Positions 39,148 through 48,578 of a stretch of 64,000 bases of DNA are shown piece after piece. Source of the DNA: Bacillus sp. PAMC26568 (GTDB lineage: Bacteria; Bacillota; Bacilli; Bacillales; Bacillaceae); contig NZ_CP060137.1 in NCBI RefSeq assembly GCF_014235785.1, forward strand, positions 2,542,001 through 2,606,000, read 5' to 3'. Position 1 is the first letter of the stretch; each line of letters starts with the position of its first letter. The position numbers were made by a program, and so were the translations under genes. The notes beneath the pieces are model-generated. The model did not search any database. It worked only from the letters and a program-made list of their open reading frames with translations, and was not told where the DNA came from.

Positions 39148-39275
39148 TGCGCATTGATGGCGGGCGGAATCGCCCAACTTCTCGGCCAGAACAAATCCGC
39201 ATGAAAAGTCAAAACCGGACTTTTCTGCCGGAATCTTTTCTGTCATGCCTGCGCTAAACGGACGCTTGCGCTTTT
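39148..39275 (-). repeat. Structured ~120-bp repeat, copy 1
   Basis: The sucD-dprA gap holds a minus-strand copy of the structured repeat family. Its core hairpin is AAAAGTC (39204-39210) with GACTTTT (39218-39224), loop CGGTTTT in the repeat orientation. Flanks share GGCCGAGAAG and CTGGC-type blocks with the copies near 50.4, 50.5 and 63.6 kb. The 3' end differs from the other copies and instead forms a GGGCGATTCCGCCC hairpin. Confidence 0.65.
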
Positions 39276-39279
39276 CTTA

Positions 39280-40182
39280 TTAATGTGTTTTACATTTTTC
39301 AAGCAGACCATTTTCTTTAAGGGCTTCAATCAGTGTTTCACCCATAACTGAAGGCGTGTCAGCTACTTTTATGCCGCACTCATTCATTGTTTTGATCTTT
39401 TCAGCCGCAGTACCCTTACCGCCTGAAATAATCGCACCAGCATGGCCCATACGCTTTCCTGGAGGTGCCGTTTGTCCGCCGATGAAGCCGACAACTGGTT
39501 TTGTCATGTTTTCTTTAATCCATAGTGCCGCTTCTTCTTCTGCAGTTCCGCCGATCTCACCAATCATGATGACAGCATAAGTGTCCTCGTCTTCATTAAA
39601 AGCTTTAAGCACATCGATGAAGTTTGTTCCGTTAACCGGGTCTCCTCCGATGCCGACAGCTGTAGATTGTCCAATTCCAGCCTGAGTAAGCTGATGAACA
39701 GCCTCATACGTTAATGTTCCAGAACGTGATACAACTCCAACATGTCCTTTTGTATGAATATAGCCAGGCATAATGCCAATTTTGCACTCATCAGGTGTAA
39801 TAACACCTGGGCAGTTCGGTCCAACAAGGCGAGTTTTCTTGCCTTCCATGTAGCGTTTCACATTTACCATGTCAAGAACTGGAATATGTTCTGTAATACA
39901 GATTACAAGATCCAATTCAGCATCAACCGCTTCCATGATTGCATCTGCAGCGAATGGTGCAGGCACATAAATGACTGAAGCATTTGCACCTGTTTCTTTG
40001 ACAGCATCTTCAACTGTATTAAAGACAGGAACACCTTCTACTTCGGTATTTCCTTTTCCCGGTGTTACTCCGCCTACTATTTTTGTGCCGTACTCAAGCA
40101 TTTGCTTTGTATGAAATAGAGCAGTCGATCCTGTAATACCCTGTACAATAACTTTAGTATCTTTATTAATAAATACGCTCAT
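39280..40182 (-). CDS. sucD: Succinyl-CoA synthetase alpha subunit
   Basis: Makes succinate and NTP from succinyl-CoA in the TCA cycle with SucC. The 300-residue protein has the CoA-binding fold ([20 protein letters not shown]), [35 protein letters not shown], and the phosphorylated His in [15 protein letters not shown] near residue 246. GGGGA precedes the ATG. sucC ends 18 bp upstream. Confidence 0.98.
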   Translation of the reverse strand: MSVFINKDTKVIVQGITGSTALFHTKQMLEYGTKIVGGVTPGKGNTEVEGVPVFNTVEDAVKETGANASVIYVPAPFAADAIMEAVDAELDLVICITEHIPVLDMVNVKRYMEGKKTRLVGPNCPGVITPDECKIGIMPGYIHTKGHVGVVSRSGTLTYEAVHQLTQAGIGQSTAVGIGGDPVNGTNFIDVLKAFNEDEDTYAVIMIGEIGGTAEEEAALWIKENMTKPVVGFIGGQTAPPGKRMGHAGAIISGGKGTAAEKIKTMNECGIKVADTPSVMGETLIEALKENGLLEKCKTH

Positions 40183-40200
40183 CCTAGTCCCCTGCCTTTC

Positions 40201-41361
40201 TTACCCTACTAAAGATACGATTTTTTGTGCGCCATCAGCCATTGATTCTGCAGATGTGATATTTAAACCGGATTCATTTAAGATTTGTTTGCCAAGTTCT
40301 ACGTTAGTTCCCTCTAAACGAACAACCAATGGAATTTCAAGGCCGACTTGTTTCGTTGCCTCGACAACGCCTTGAGCAATAATGTCACATTTCATGATTC
40401 CGCCGAAAATGTTAACAAATATGCCTTTAACGTTTTGGTCAGAAAGGATAATTTTAAATGCTTCTGTTACCTTTTCTGCCGTCGCACCGCCCCCAACATC
40501 CAGGAAGTTAGCGGGATCCCCACCGTAGTACTTGATAATATCCATCGTTGCCATAGCGAGACCGGCTCCGTTTACCATACAGCCAATATTTCCATCAAGT
40601 GAAATATAGCTCAAGTCATATTTAGATGCTTCGATTTCTTTTGAATCTTCTTCGTCAAGGTCACGGTACTCAAGAATATCTTTTCTGCGGTACAGCGCAT
40701 TTGAGTCAAAATTTAATTTTGCATCAAGCGCCATTACTTTTCCGTCTCCTGTAACGACAAGAGGATTGATTTCTGCAATAGAACAGTCTTTTTCAGTGAA
40801 AGCTTTGTACAAGCTCATCATGAATTTAACAGCTTGTCCAACTAATTCTTTTTGAATATTAATATTAAAAGCAATTCTGCGAGCCTGGTAAGCTTGTAAA
40901 CCTACAGCAGGATCAATTACTTCTTTGAAAATCTTTTCCGGAGTTGCTTCTGCAACTTCTTCAATTTCAGTTCCGCCTTCTTCAGATGCCATTAATACAA
41001 CACGTGAAGTCGCTCGGTCAAGAACAAGTCCGATATAATATTCTTTCTTAATATCGCAGCCTTCTTCAATAAGCAAGCGTTTTACTTCTTTTCCTTCTGG
41101 GCCTGTCTGGTGGGTAACTAATGTTTTCCCTAAAATTTCTTTCGCATAAGTTTCTACTTCTTCAATATTCTTTGCAACTTTTACCCCGCCAGCTTTTCCG
41201 CGGCCGCCTGCATGAATCTGAGCTTTTACGACAACTACTTCAGTACCTAATTCTTTTGCTGCTGACACAGCTTCTTCAACTGTAAAGGCAACTTTGCCGT
41301 TTGGCACTGCTACTCCATATTTTCTAAGGATTTCTTTTCCTTGATACTCATGGATATTCAT
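40201..41361 (-). CDS. sucC: Succinyl-CoA synthetase beta subunit
   Basis: ATP-grasp subunit, 386 residues, partner of SucD. Begins [20 protein letters not shown] and has [38 protein letters not shown] and [15 protein letters not shown]. The frame is open 16 codons upstream, but ATG at 41361 has GGAGG 7 bases before it and starts the conserved domain. A good sigma-A promoter lies about 47 bp upstream. Confidence 0.98.
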   Translation of the reverse strand: MNIHEYQGKEILRKYGVAVPNGKVAFTVEEAVSAAKELGTEVVVVKAQIHAGGRGKAGGVKVAKNIEEVETYAKEILGKTLVTHQTGPEGKEVKRLLIEEGCDIKKEYYIGLVLDRATSRVVLMASEEGGTEIEEVAEATPEKIFKEVIDPAVGLQAYQARRIAFNINIQKELVGQAVKFMMSLYKAFTEKDCSIAEINPLVVTGDGKVMALDAKLNFDSNALYRRKDILEYRDLDEEDSKEIEASKYDLSYISLDGNIGCMVNGAGLAMATMDIIKYYGGDPANFLDVGGGATAEKVTEAFKIILSDQNVKGIFVNIFGGIMKCDIIAQGVVEATKQVGLEIPLVVRLEGTNVELGKQILNESGLNITSAESMADGAQKIVSLVG

Positions 41362-41407
41362 TTCCCATCCTCCTAACTTATGTACGAAAAAAATAGACTG
41401 CGCTTTC

Positions 41408-41436
41408 ATTTTATAAAATAGTTGATTCCTTGTCTA
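41408..41436 (-). promoter_or_regulatory. Sigma-A promoter of sucCD
   Basis: TAGACA (41431-41436), 17 bp, TAAAAT (41408-41413) on the minus strand. Both boxes match consensus at five of six positions. The 5' leader is about 40 nt. Confidence 0.8.
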
Positions 41437-41528
41437 CTATTCTGCAGAAATTCGTCGAATCCTTTATTTTTTTCTGAGTTTTTCTCAAAAAATAGTTTTC
41501 TAGTAATATAAAATATTAAAAAACTGGA

Positions 41529-41810
41529 TTATTTTTCATTCTCAGCCTGTTTATCCACTTGATAAATAAATGAAAAAATTACAGCAACTGCTAAATACAA
41601 TTCTTCCGGGATTTGCTCGTTAACTTCCATTTTATGGAGAACCTCAATCAATGATGGATCCTCCTGCACCGGGATTTCATTTTTTCTGGCCGCTTCAATT
41701 ATTGAGTCTGCAAGAATACCTTTGCCTTTGGCGATAACACGAGGTGCTGTTTCCTTTTTTTCTTGATAGCGCAGGGCCACTGCTTTTTTTTGAACTGGTT
41801 CCTCTTTCAT
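41529..41810 (-). CDS. ylqH: YlqH-like stand-alone FlhB C-terminal domain protein
   Basis: A 93-residue protein aligned to the part of FlhB after its NPTH cleavage site: KKAVALRYQEKKETAPRVIA, then ARKNEIPVQEDPSLIEVLHK and IPEELYLAVAVIFSFIYQVD. Compare FlhB at 12.7 kb with ALKYDENKMDAPFVVAKG and IPEEFFKAIAEILAYVYQLK-like ends. It has no membrane segments and no NPTH. The ATG overlaps the ylqG stop as ATGA. The role is unknown; it may influence export-substrate switching or another secretion process. Confidence 0.88.
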   Translation of the reverse strand: MKEEPVQKKAVALRYQEKKETAPRVIAKGKGILADSIIEAARKNEIPVQEDPSLIEVLHKMEVNEQIPEELYLAVAVIFSFIYQVDKQAENEK

Positions 41811-43114
41811 ATCTTTATATCAACCCCTTGCATGGCACCATGCTTTCTGTTCATGACTTGGCTCAAAAATTGAGAATGCTGGTTTTCAGCACTATGAAAA
41901 CGCTCAATTCTCAGAGAACTTAAGACATAATTTTGATGCTTCAATGTTTCTTTTAACGTTTCTCCATACTTTTGAATCAGGGAGTCATATCGCTCAAACT
42001 GATTATAAATCGTAAGGGACATAATCCTATTTTGGATATGCAAATCAATCATAGTATCTTTCAGCACATTCATTTTTAAATAAAAGAGAACTCTGCAGTA
42101 ATCTGGATCAATCCCGCCATTTTCCTTCTTTTTACTTGTCCATCCTATGCTCAGGTCAGATTGAAATTGTCCGTAATTCAGAGGAAATTGCATAAATTGA
42201 TGCTGAGTCAGACCTTGGTTTGCATCCAATAAGGCCTGGCCATTCAGCTTTAAAACAAGCTGATCAATTTTTTCTTTTACCGCTGAATCAGATTGATTGG
42301 CACTTGCTGAAAGCAGTAATAGCTTCAAGTTTTCTTCGTGATTAGGCAGATTGCCATGCGACTCGTTTCCTTTACCCAGCTGCTGGAGAAAGGAGATTTC
42401 CCCCTTCAGTCCCAGTCTTTTTTGGAGAATGGATAAACTTTCTCCAAGGCTGGATGATTCTCTTGAAAAATCTAGAGTGATAAATGAAGATAAGGCTGCT
42501 TTCAAAGACTGCAGCGGATGTTCTTCACCGAGAGGCGATATCATTTTTAACAGCTGTTTAAACTGAACAAATAAGGTTTCATTGTCTTGAACCTCATAAA
42601 GTGAACCAAGTATCACCGGAGTTAATGGCAGCTTATTCTTTAGAGCAAAATCAATTGAAGACATCATTTTTTCGTCATTTTTTTCACTGTTTCCAGCTAA
42701 ATACTGCAATGTGTGCTGGAGATTTTCGCGTGAGATGCCCGGTTGCTCCTGAAGCAAACGGTACAAGTGATTCACATTGTTTTTTGTTTGGTTTATTCCC
42801 GCCTCCTTCAGTATATCGAACAGGAAACGAGGAGGAGCAGATGTCTCTGCCTGCTCTTCCGCTTTTTGAAGCACTTTTAGCTGCATCGAATCATGCAGAT
42901 TGAAGCTCTTGACTTGAAACCAATACTGACCTGATTCATGAATTGGGGCATCCATTACAGCATTCAGCTTATATCCTCCAATTTGAATGACAGCTTTTCG
43001 ATCGCCTGTGATATCAATGATTTTCCCATAGACGATATCGTTTTTCCTGAATTCTGCCTTTCCTCCGCTTATTTGCCGCAAAATACCTGTTTGGAAAGAT
43101 GAGATTGTATTCAT
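41807..43114 (-). CDS. ylqG: YlqG-like protein, FliK-related C-terminus
   Basis: A 435-residue protein in the place of B. subtilis ylqG. It starts with a small beta-rich domain (KNDIVYGKIIDITGDRKAVI, about 20-75), has a long helical middle, and a C-terminal region (about 320-410, DYCRVLFYLKMNVLKDTMID, HIQNRIMSLTIYNQFERYDS) that resembles the FliK switch domain in layout. It is translationally coupled to ylqH, a FlhB C-terminal domain. Function is not established to my knowledge. AAGGAG precedes the ATG. Confidence 0.78.
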   Translation of the reverse strand: MNTISSFQTGILRQISGGKAEFRKNDIVYGKIIDITGDRKAVIQIGGYKLNAVMDAPIHESGQYWFQVKSFNLHDSMQLKVLQKAEEQAETSAPPRFLFDILKEAGINQTKNNVNHLYRLLQEQPGISRENLQHTLQYLAGNSEKNDEKMMSSIDFALKNKLPLTPVILGSLYEVQDNETLFVQFKQLLKMISPLGEEHPLQSLKAALSSFITLDFSRESSSLGESLSILQKRLGLKGEISFLQQLGKGNESHGNLPNHEENLKLLLLSASANQSDSAVKEKIDQLVLKLNGQALLDANQGLTQHQFMQFPLNYGQFQSDLSIGWTSKKKENGGIDPDYCRVLFYLKMNVLKDTMIDLHIQNRIMSLTIYNQFERYDSLIQKYGETLKETLKHQNYVLSSLRIERFHSAENQHSQFLSQVMNRKHGAMQGVDIKI

Positions 43115-43126
43115 CGCCTTGACTCC

Positions 43127-43903
43127 TTATCCTTTTGATGCCAATTCCTTCACTGGTGAAAAGCTTTTGCGGTGATGGACAGTGACACCATAATTGTTTA
43201 AAGCTTCAATGTGCCTTTTTGTTCCATATCCCATATTCTGGTCAAAGCCGTATTGTGGCCATTCAATAGCAAGTTGTTTCATGAGTCTGTCTCGTGTAAC
43301 TTTCGCTACAACAGAACTTGCAGCAATGCTCACACTTCTTGAATCCCCCTTAATCAATGACTCTTGAGGGATTGGCAGCGATAGTTCCATAGCGTCTATC
43401 AGAAGACAGTCAGGCTTCACAGACAGCTGTTCAACCGCTTCAATCATTGCTGCTTTTGAAGCTTGATAAATGTTTAAATCATCAATCTGTTTTGGAGAGA
43501 TCATCCCGACCCCATATGTAATCGCTTCTTTTATTATAATCTCGTAAAAATGTTCCCTTTTCTCTTCAGACAATTTCTTTGAATCAGTTAAACCAGGCAA
43601 GTAAAATTCATCAGGCAAAATAACAGCTGCAGCAACTACTGGACCGGCAAGCGGCCCGCGGCCAACTTCATCGATTCCGCAAATAAACTGACAGCCATTC
43701 TTTTTTGCTTTGCGCTCAAATGTCATCATCTCTTCAAACATTTGCCTATTCTTTTTCTGAAGTTCGTATTCTCTTATCCATTTTGAAACCAATTTCTGCA
43801 CGCTTACACGGTCATCTCTTTGACATTCAAGAATAAATGGATCATCTTCTTTTTCGATGTGACTTAATTTTTGTCTGATCTGCTCGGTTGTTTGTTTTTT
43901 CAT
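43127..43903 (-). CDS. rnhB: Ribonuclease HII
   Basis: Removes ribonucleotides and RNA-DNA hybrids from DNA. The 258-residue protein has an N-terminal helical extension typical of Bacillus RNase HII and the catalytic domain with the acidic residues in ICGIDEVGRGPLAGPVVAAA, LTDSKKLSEEKREH, CLLIDAMELSL and the segment SVSIAASSVVAKVTRDRLM. The open frame continues to 43969; ATG at 43903 matches the family N-terminus, although its GAGG is rather distant. Confidence 0.95.
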   Translation of the reverse strand: MKKQTTEQIRQKLSHIEKEDDPFILECQRDDRVSVQKLVSKWIREYELQKKNRQMFEEMMTFERKAKKNGCQFICGIDEVGRGPLAGPVVAAAVILPDEFYLPGLTDSKKLSEEKREHFYEIIIKEAITYGVGMISPKQIDDLNIYQASKAAMIEAVEQLSVKPDCLLIDAMELSLPIPQESLIKGDSRSVSIAASSVVAKVTRDRLMKQLAIEWPQYGFDQNMGYGTKRHIEALNNYGVTVHHRKSFSPVKELASKG

Positions 43904-43992
43904 CCATATCACTGCCTCATAGCTTTTTATCGGTATGTATTGTTCGAGAATGTAGGTTTGCTTAATCATTTTATGTATTAAAACAAAGGCTG

Positions 43993-44163
43993 TTTTCGCA
44001 TTGATTGTTGTTTTTGGTTATAAATTTTACCCGTGGATTCCGCTGCAGTCACTTGCTTTCCGCGAGGAGGGAGCCTCTATTTCCGCAGGAGTCAAGTGCC
44101 TTCCGCTACAATCCACTAAAGGTTTTAAGCATTTTTTTAAAAAACAACAAACTTTACGAAAAG
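43993..44163. repeat. Intergenic repeat of the TTGTTGTTT-end family, copy C, with 84-bp palindrome
   Basis: The rnhB-rbgA gap has imperfect terminal inverted repeats, TTTTCGCATTGATTGTTG (from 43993) and CAACAAACTTTACGAAAA (to about 44163). Inside lies an imperfect palindrome whose ends are GTGGAT (44033-44038) and ATCCAC (44111-44116), with AGTCACTTGC and AGTCAAGTGC as internal arms. I recognise this inner sequence as a type common in Bacillaceae intergenic regions. Short open frames across it have no ribosome binding site. Confidence 0.7.
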
Positions 44164-44171
44164 AGCCAAAA

Positions 44172-44204
44172 CAAAAAAATAAAGACACGCAAAATGCGGG
44201 TCTT
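44172..44204 (-). terminator. Rho-independent terminator after rbgA
   Basis: AAGACACGCA (44182-44191) with TGCGGGTCTT (44195-44204), one mismatch, followed on the minus strand by TTATTTTTTTG. It lies 7 bp after the rbgA stop. Confidence 0.8.
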
Positions 44205-44210
44205 CTTATC

Positions 44211-45068
44211 TTACTGTTGTATACTGTCCGTTGTTTCAAAACTTAAACGCCCTAATTTTTCAGAACGTATTTCTCTTAACAGCAGCTCAGATGTTTTATC
44301 ATAATCCACCCAGCCGCCTGACATGATGCATCCTCTTTTTTTCGCCACAGCATCAAATAGCTCGACAGCATCCTCTGGAATTTCCTCCAAAGCATATCTT
44401 TCTTTTAATCGGTTTGGATACTGTTCACTTAAAAATTTCAGCGCATATAATGCGACTTCCTGAAGATTTAAAATGGCATCTTTAATAGCTCCGGTTGTTG
44501 CAAGCTTTAATCCAACCAGTTCATCTTCAAATTTAGGCCACAGTATACCAGGGGTATCGAGCAATTCTAACTCTTTGCCTACTTTTACCCATTGCTGGGC
44601 AGTTGTAACGCCGGGACGATCCCCTGTTTTTGCCATGTTTTTCTTAGCTAATCGATTGATGAGCGTCGATTTTCCGACGTTTGGTATGCCGATAATCAAC
44701 GCCCTGATTGCTCTAGGCCTAACACCTTTTGCTGCCAGCCGGTCGAACTTCTCTTTAAGCACTTCCTTAGACATAGAAACAATCTGCTGCATGCCCGTAC
44801 CGGTTTTTGCATCTATTGGCAGTGCATGTATGCCTTGTTCTTTAAAATAAGCAAGCCATTGCTGTGTTGCTTTTGGATCGGCCATGTCCGCTTTATTTAG
44901 AAGTACAATTCTCGGTTTGCTTGAGATAATTTCATCAATCATCGGATTTCTGGACGAAACAGGAATTCTTGCATCAACCAGTTCAAAAACAATGTCAATT
45001 AATTTTAGTTTTTCTGTCACTTGACGCCTTGCTTTGGCCATATGGCCGGGAAACCATTGAATTGTCAT
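44211..45068 (-). CDS. rbgA: Ribosome biogenesis GTPase RbgA (YlqF)
   Basis: Needed for a late step in 50S subunit assembly. The 285-residue protein is a circularly permuted GTPase: G4 LLNKADMAD comes before G1 [17 protein letters not shown], then G2 PGVTTAQQW and G3 [10 protein letters not shown]. The C-terminal helical domain (about 205-285, [15 protein letters not shown]) binds the ribosome. AGGTG precedes the ATG. sipS ends 21 bp upstream. Confidence 0.97.
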   Translation of the reverse strand: MTIQWFPGHMAKARRQVTEKLKLIDIVFELVDARIPVSSRNPMIDEIISSKPRIVLLNKADMADPKATQQWLAYFKEQGIHALPIDAKTGTGMQQIVSMSKEVLKEKFDRLAAKGVRPRAIRALIIGIPNVGKSTLINRLAKKNMAKTGDRPGVTTAQQWVKVGKELELLDTPGILWPKFEDELVGLKLATTGAIKDAILNLQEVALYALKFLSEQYPNRLKERYALEEIPEDAVELFDAVAKKRGCIMSGGWVDYDKTSELLLREIRSEKLGRLSFETTDSIQQ

Positions 45069-45089
45069 TCTTTACACCTGCTTTATTTC

Positions 45090-45623
45090 TTACTCAATGA
45101 CACGAATATCATTTAATGGCCAATAGATAAGGCTGGTTTGTCCCATAACCTCTTTTTGGGACACAGGGCCTATATGTCTGCTGTCTTTGCTGTAACGGCG
45201 ATTATCGCCCATTACAAATAACTTGCCTTCCGGAACTTCCTCAATTGTAAACGGCTCTGTTAAAGGTCCGTCTATTAAATCTTTTTTATACTCTTCTAAA
45301 TATGGCTCTTCGTATGCTTTCCCATTAATATACAGTGTATCATCACGGTACTCAACACGGTCTCCGGGTAAGCCGATGACTCTTTTAATGTAATCTTTTT
45401 CTTCTGTAGCATGGAAGACAACAATATCAAAACGATCTGGTTCACCTATTTTATAACCAATTTTATTGACAATCATCCGGTCTTGATCCTGTAAGGTCGG
45501 CATCATGGATAGACCATCTACAACAATTGGCGCAAAAAAGAAATATCGGATAACAGCTGCGAGTATTACTGCAATTGCAAGTGCTTTGATCCATTCAAAC
45601 AACTCGCTCTTTTTTCGAGTCAT
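45090..45623 (-). CDS. sipS: Type I signal peptidase (SipS/LepB type)
   Basis: Cleaves signal peptides at the outer membrane face. About 177 residues with one N-terminal membrane segment (about 13-35), the catalytic Ser in VVDGLSMMPTLQ, the Lys in KDYIKRVIGLPGDRVEY, and box E GKLFVMGDNRRYSKDSR. The frame opens at a GTG 8 codons earlier, but ATG at 45623 has AAGGTGA 8 bases upstream. B. subtilis has several Sip proteins, so the exact letter is uncertain. Confidence 0.94.
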   Translation of the reverse strand: MTRKKSELFEWIKALAIAVILAAVIRYFFFAPIVVDGLSMMPTLQDQDRMIVNKIGYKIGEPDRFDIVVFHATEEKDYIKRVIGLPGDRVEYRDDTLYINGKAYEEPYLEEYKKDLIDGPLTEPFTIEEVPEGKLFVMGDNRRYSKDSRHIGPVSQKEVMGQTSLIYWPLNDIRVIE

Positions 45624-45673
45624 CTTAGAGCTCACCTTCTCATACACATTTTAGTCACAAAAATAATATATTA

Positions 45674-45709
45674 AGAAAAAAGGGCTTGTTGTAAGTAAAC
45701 AAGCCCTTT
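45674..45709 (-). terminator. Rho-independent terminator after rplS
   Basis: AAAGGGCTTGTT (45679-45690) with AACAAGCCCTTT (45698-45709), 7-base loop, followed on the minus strand by TTTCTTAAT. On the plus strand TTTTT also follows, so it may work both ways. Confidence 0.85.
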
Positions 45710-45721
45710 TTGGTACTTCGA

Positions 45722-46961
<1,240 letters not shown>

Positions 46962-46965
<4 letters not shown>

Positions 46966-47486
46966 TCGTCAATAAGTCCTTCCATTAATGAAATAACAAT
47001 TCGCTTTTCTTCAACATCAATTTCTTTGACAACATCATCAATAAACGGAATTAAAGCATCTTTTTTGTTTTTCCGTTTTACAATCCAGACATCATTCGCT
47101 CCCGTTTCAAGAATTTCGGTAATCGTTCCGAGTTCATCACCTTGATCTGTTACAACAAAACAGCCGATAATTTCATGAAAATAGTATTCTCCTTCATCAA
47201 GATCTGTCAGCTGATTTTCCGGAACCCTTATCACATAGTTTTTGTACTTTTCAACATCATTGATAGATCCTAAGCCCTCAAAACTAAGCAGATCAAATGT
47301 TTTATGAAAACGGTGTGTCTTTATTTTTACTTCGATAGGCTTGCTTTTTTCATTCTGAAAAAGATACAGAATGTTACCGACTTGATATCTTTCCTCAGGA
47401 AAATCAGTCGTAGATAATACTCTGACTTCCCCTTTTACTCCATGAGTATTCACAATTTTGCCCACATTAAACCATTTTTCTTCCAT
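46962..47486 (-). CDS. rimM: 16S rRNA processing protein RimM
   Basis: Assists 30S head maturation through S19. The 174-residue protein has the N-terminal barrel start [20 protein letters not shown] and the PRC-barrel C-terminal half with [20 protein letters not shown] and [23 protein letters not shown] at 47486 follows AGGTGA by 5 bases; a GTG three codons upstream lies inside that site and is rejected. Confidence 0.96.
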
Positions 47487-47497
47487 TACAATCACCT

Positions 47498-47878
47498 CTA
47501 GCGTATTTCTTCAACAATGCCGTCTCTGATAACGATTGTTTTTTCTTTCATCAGCTCATCCCAGCGGTCCCCGACATTTACCTCCAGAATAGCCCCGATC
47601 TCTTTTTCTTTCATTTCGCTGCCAAGCGGCAAAGTATGTACTTGCTGTATTTGAAAGTCGGCTATTTTTATTTTATCCATTCGTTTCGAAATTTCGCGCT
47701 GATATTGTTTGCGCATTTCTTCTGTTTGCATTGTTTTTTCTTTTTTCTTTAATTGAAAGGTGAGCTGATCAATTTCCCGTTCTAGCTGCTGTTTGTTTTG
47801 TAAGAAATGATTTAATAGCTTTTCCTTGCTTGTTTCTGTCAAAATTTGTTTGACAGTCACTGTTTGGAATATTTCCAT
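47498..47878 (-). CDS. ylqD: YlqD family protein
   Basis: A 126-residue protein of unknown function between khpA and rimM, as in B. subtilis. It begins [20 protein letters not shown], has a long charged coiled coil (about 28-70), and a C-terminal beta-rich part ending [14 protein letters not shown] at 47878 is better spaced from GGGGGA than ATG at 47884. It lies in a row of ribosome and tRNA genes, but I infer no function from that. Confidence 0.88.
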   Translation of the reverse strand: MEIFQTVTVKQILTETSKEKLLNHFLQNKQQLEREIDQLTFQLKKKEKTMQTEEMRKQYQREISKRMDKIKIADFQIQQVHTLPLGSEMKEKEIGAILEVNVGDRWDELMKEKTIVIRDGIVEEIR

Positions 47879-47970
47879 CGCCATTCCCCCATTAAGCCAG
47901 TGTGCTCACAGCCGATTGTCTTCCCCTTCATTGTACAAAAAAAGAGGAGGTATAACCTCCCCTTTTTTCC

Positions 47971-48201
47971 TTAATCATTAATTTCCAGCTGAACTCTTTT
48001 TCTAGAGTTAGATCCTGCTGCGTATACAACAGTTCGAATCGCTTTCGCTATTCGACCATGTTTTCCAATCACCTTGCCGATATCATCTTGATGTAAGGAT
48101 AACTCGTAGACAATTTGATGTTCACGTTCATTTTCCACAACAGTCACATCTTCAGGATGGTCAACAAGCGGCTTCACGATCGACTCGATTAACTCTTTCA
48201 T
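47971..48201 (-). CDS. khpA: KH-domain RNA-binding protein KhpA (YlqC)
   Basis: A 76-residue single KH domain with the GKHGRIAK motif (DIGKVIGKHGRIAKAIRTVV) and ending RKRVQLEIND. KhpA pairs with KhpB/Jag in Gram-positives and affects cell length and division. AAGGGC precedes the ATG. It lies 10 bp after rpsP. Confidence 0.95.
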   Translation of the reverse strand: MKELIESIVKPLVDHPEDVTVVENEREHQIVYELSLHQDDIGKVIGKHGRIAKAIRTVVYAAGSNSRKRVQLEIND

Positions 48202-48211
48202 CTCTTAGCCC

Positions 48212-48484
48212 TTACTTGCTGTGCTTAGCGTTATGGAATTTTTCCATAATGCCTTGGTTTGAGAACAAGTTGCGAACTGTGTCAGATGGTTTTGCACCAT
48301 TTTGCATCCATTTAAGAGCAAGCTCTTCGTTGATGTCAACGATTGCCGGGTTAGCAACTGGATTGTAAGTTCCAACTGTTTCGATGAAGCGTCCATCACG
48401 TGGTGAACGAGAATCTGCAACTACGATACGATAGAAAGGAGATTTATTAGCTCCCATGCGTTTTAAACGAATTTTTACTGCCAT
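48212..48484 (-). CDS. rpsP: 30S ribosomal protein S16
   Basis: The 90-residue product begins [20 protein letters not shown] and has [20 protein letters not shown], the S16 signature. The 28 open upstream codons are not conserved. ATG at 48484 has GGAGG with about 10 bases spacing. A sigma-A promoter lies 39 bp upstream. Confidence 0.98.
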   Translation of the reverse strand: MAVKIRLKRMGANKSPFYRIVVADSRSPRDGRFIETVGTYNPVANPAIVDINEELALKWMQNGAKPSDTVRNLFSNQGIMEKFHNAKHSK

Positions 48485-48522
48485 TTTAAATAGCACCTCC
48501 GAAAATATTTCAACAAGATAGT

Positions 48523-48551
48523 ATGATATCAATGAAAATCCACTTTGTAAA
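48523..48551 (-). promoter_or_regulatory. Sigma-A promoter of rpsP
   Basis: TTTACA (48546-48551), 17 bp, TATCAT (48523-48528) with TGA before the -10. It lies 27 bp after the ffh stop. Confidence 0.8.
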
Positions 48552-48578
48552 GTGTTTTTTCTTAACACCTAAAAATTG

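Noticed and set aside
44001..44304. Plus-strand open frames of 81 and 99 codons between rnhB and rbgA
   Set aside because: They run through the palindromic repeat and into antisense rbgA; no binding site, Cys/Arg/Lys-rich random composition.
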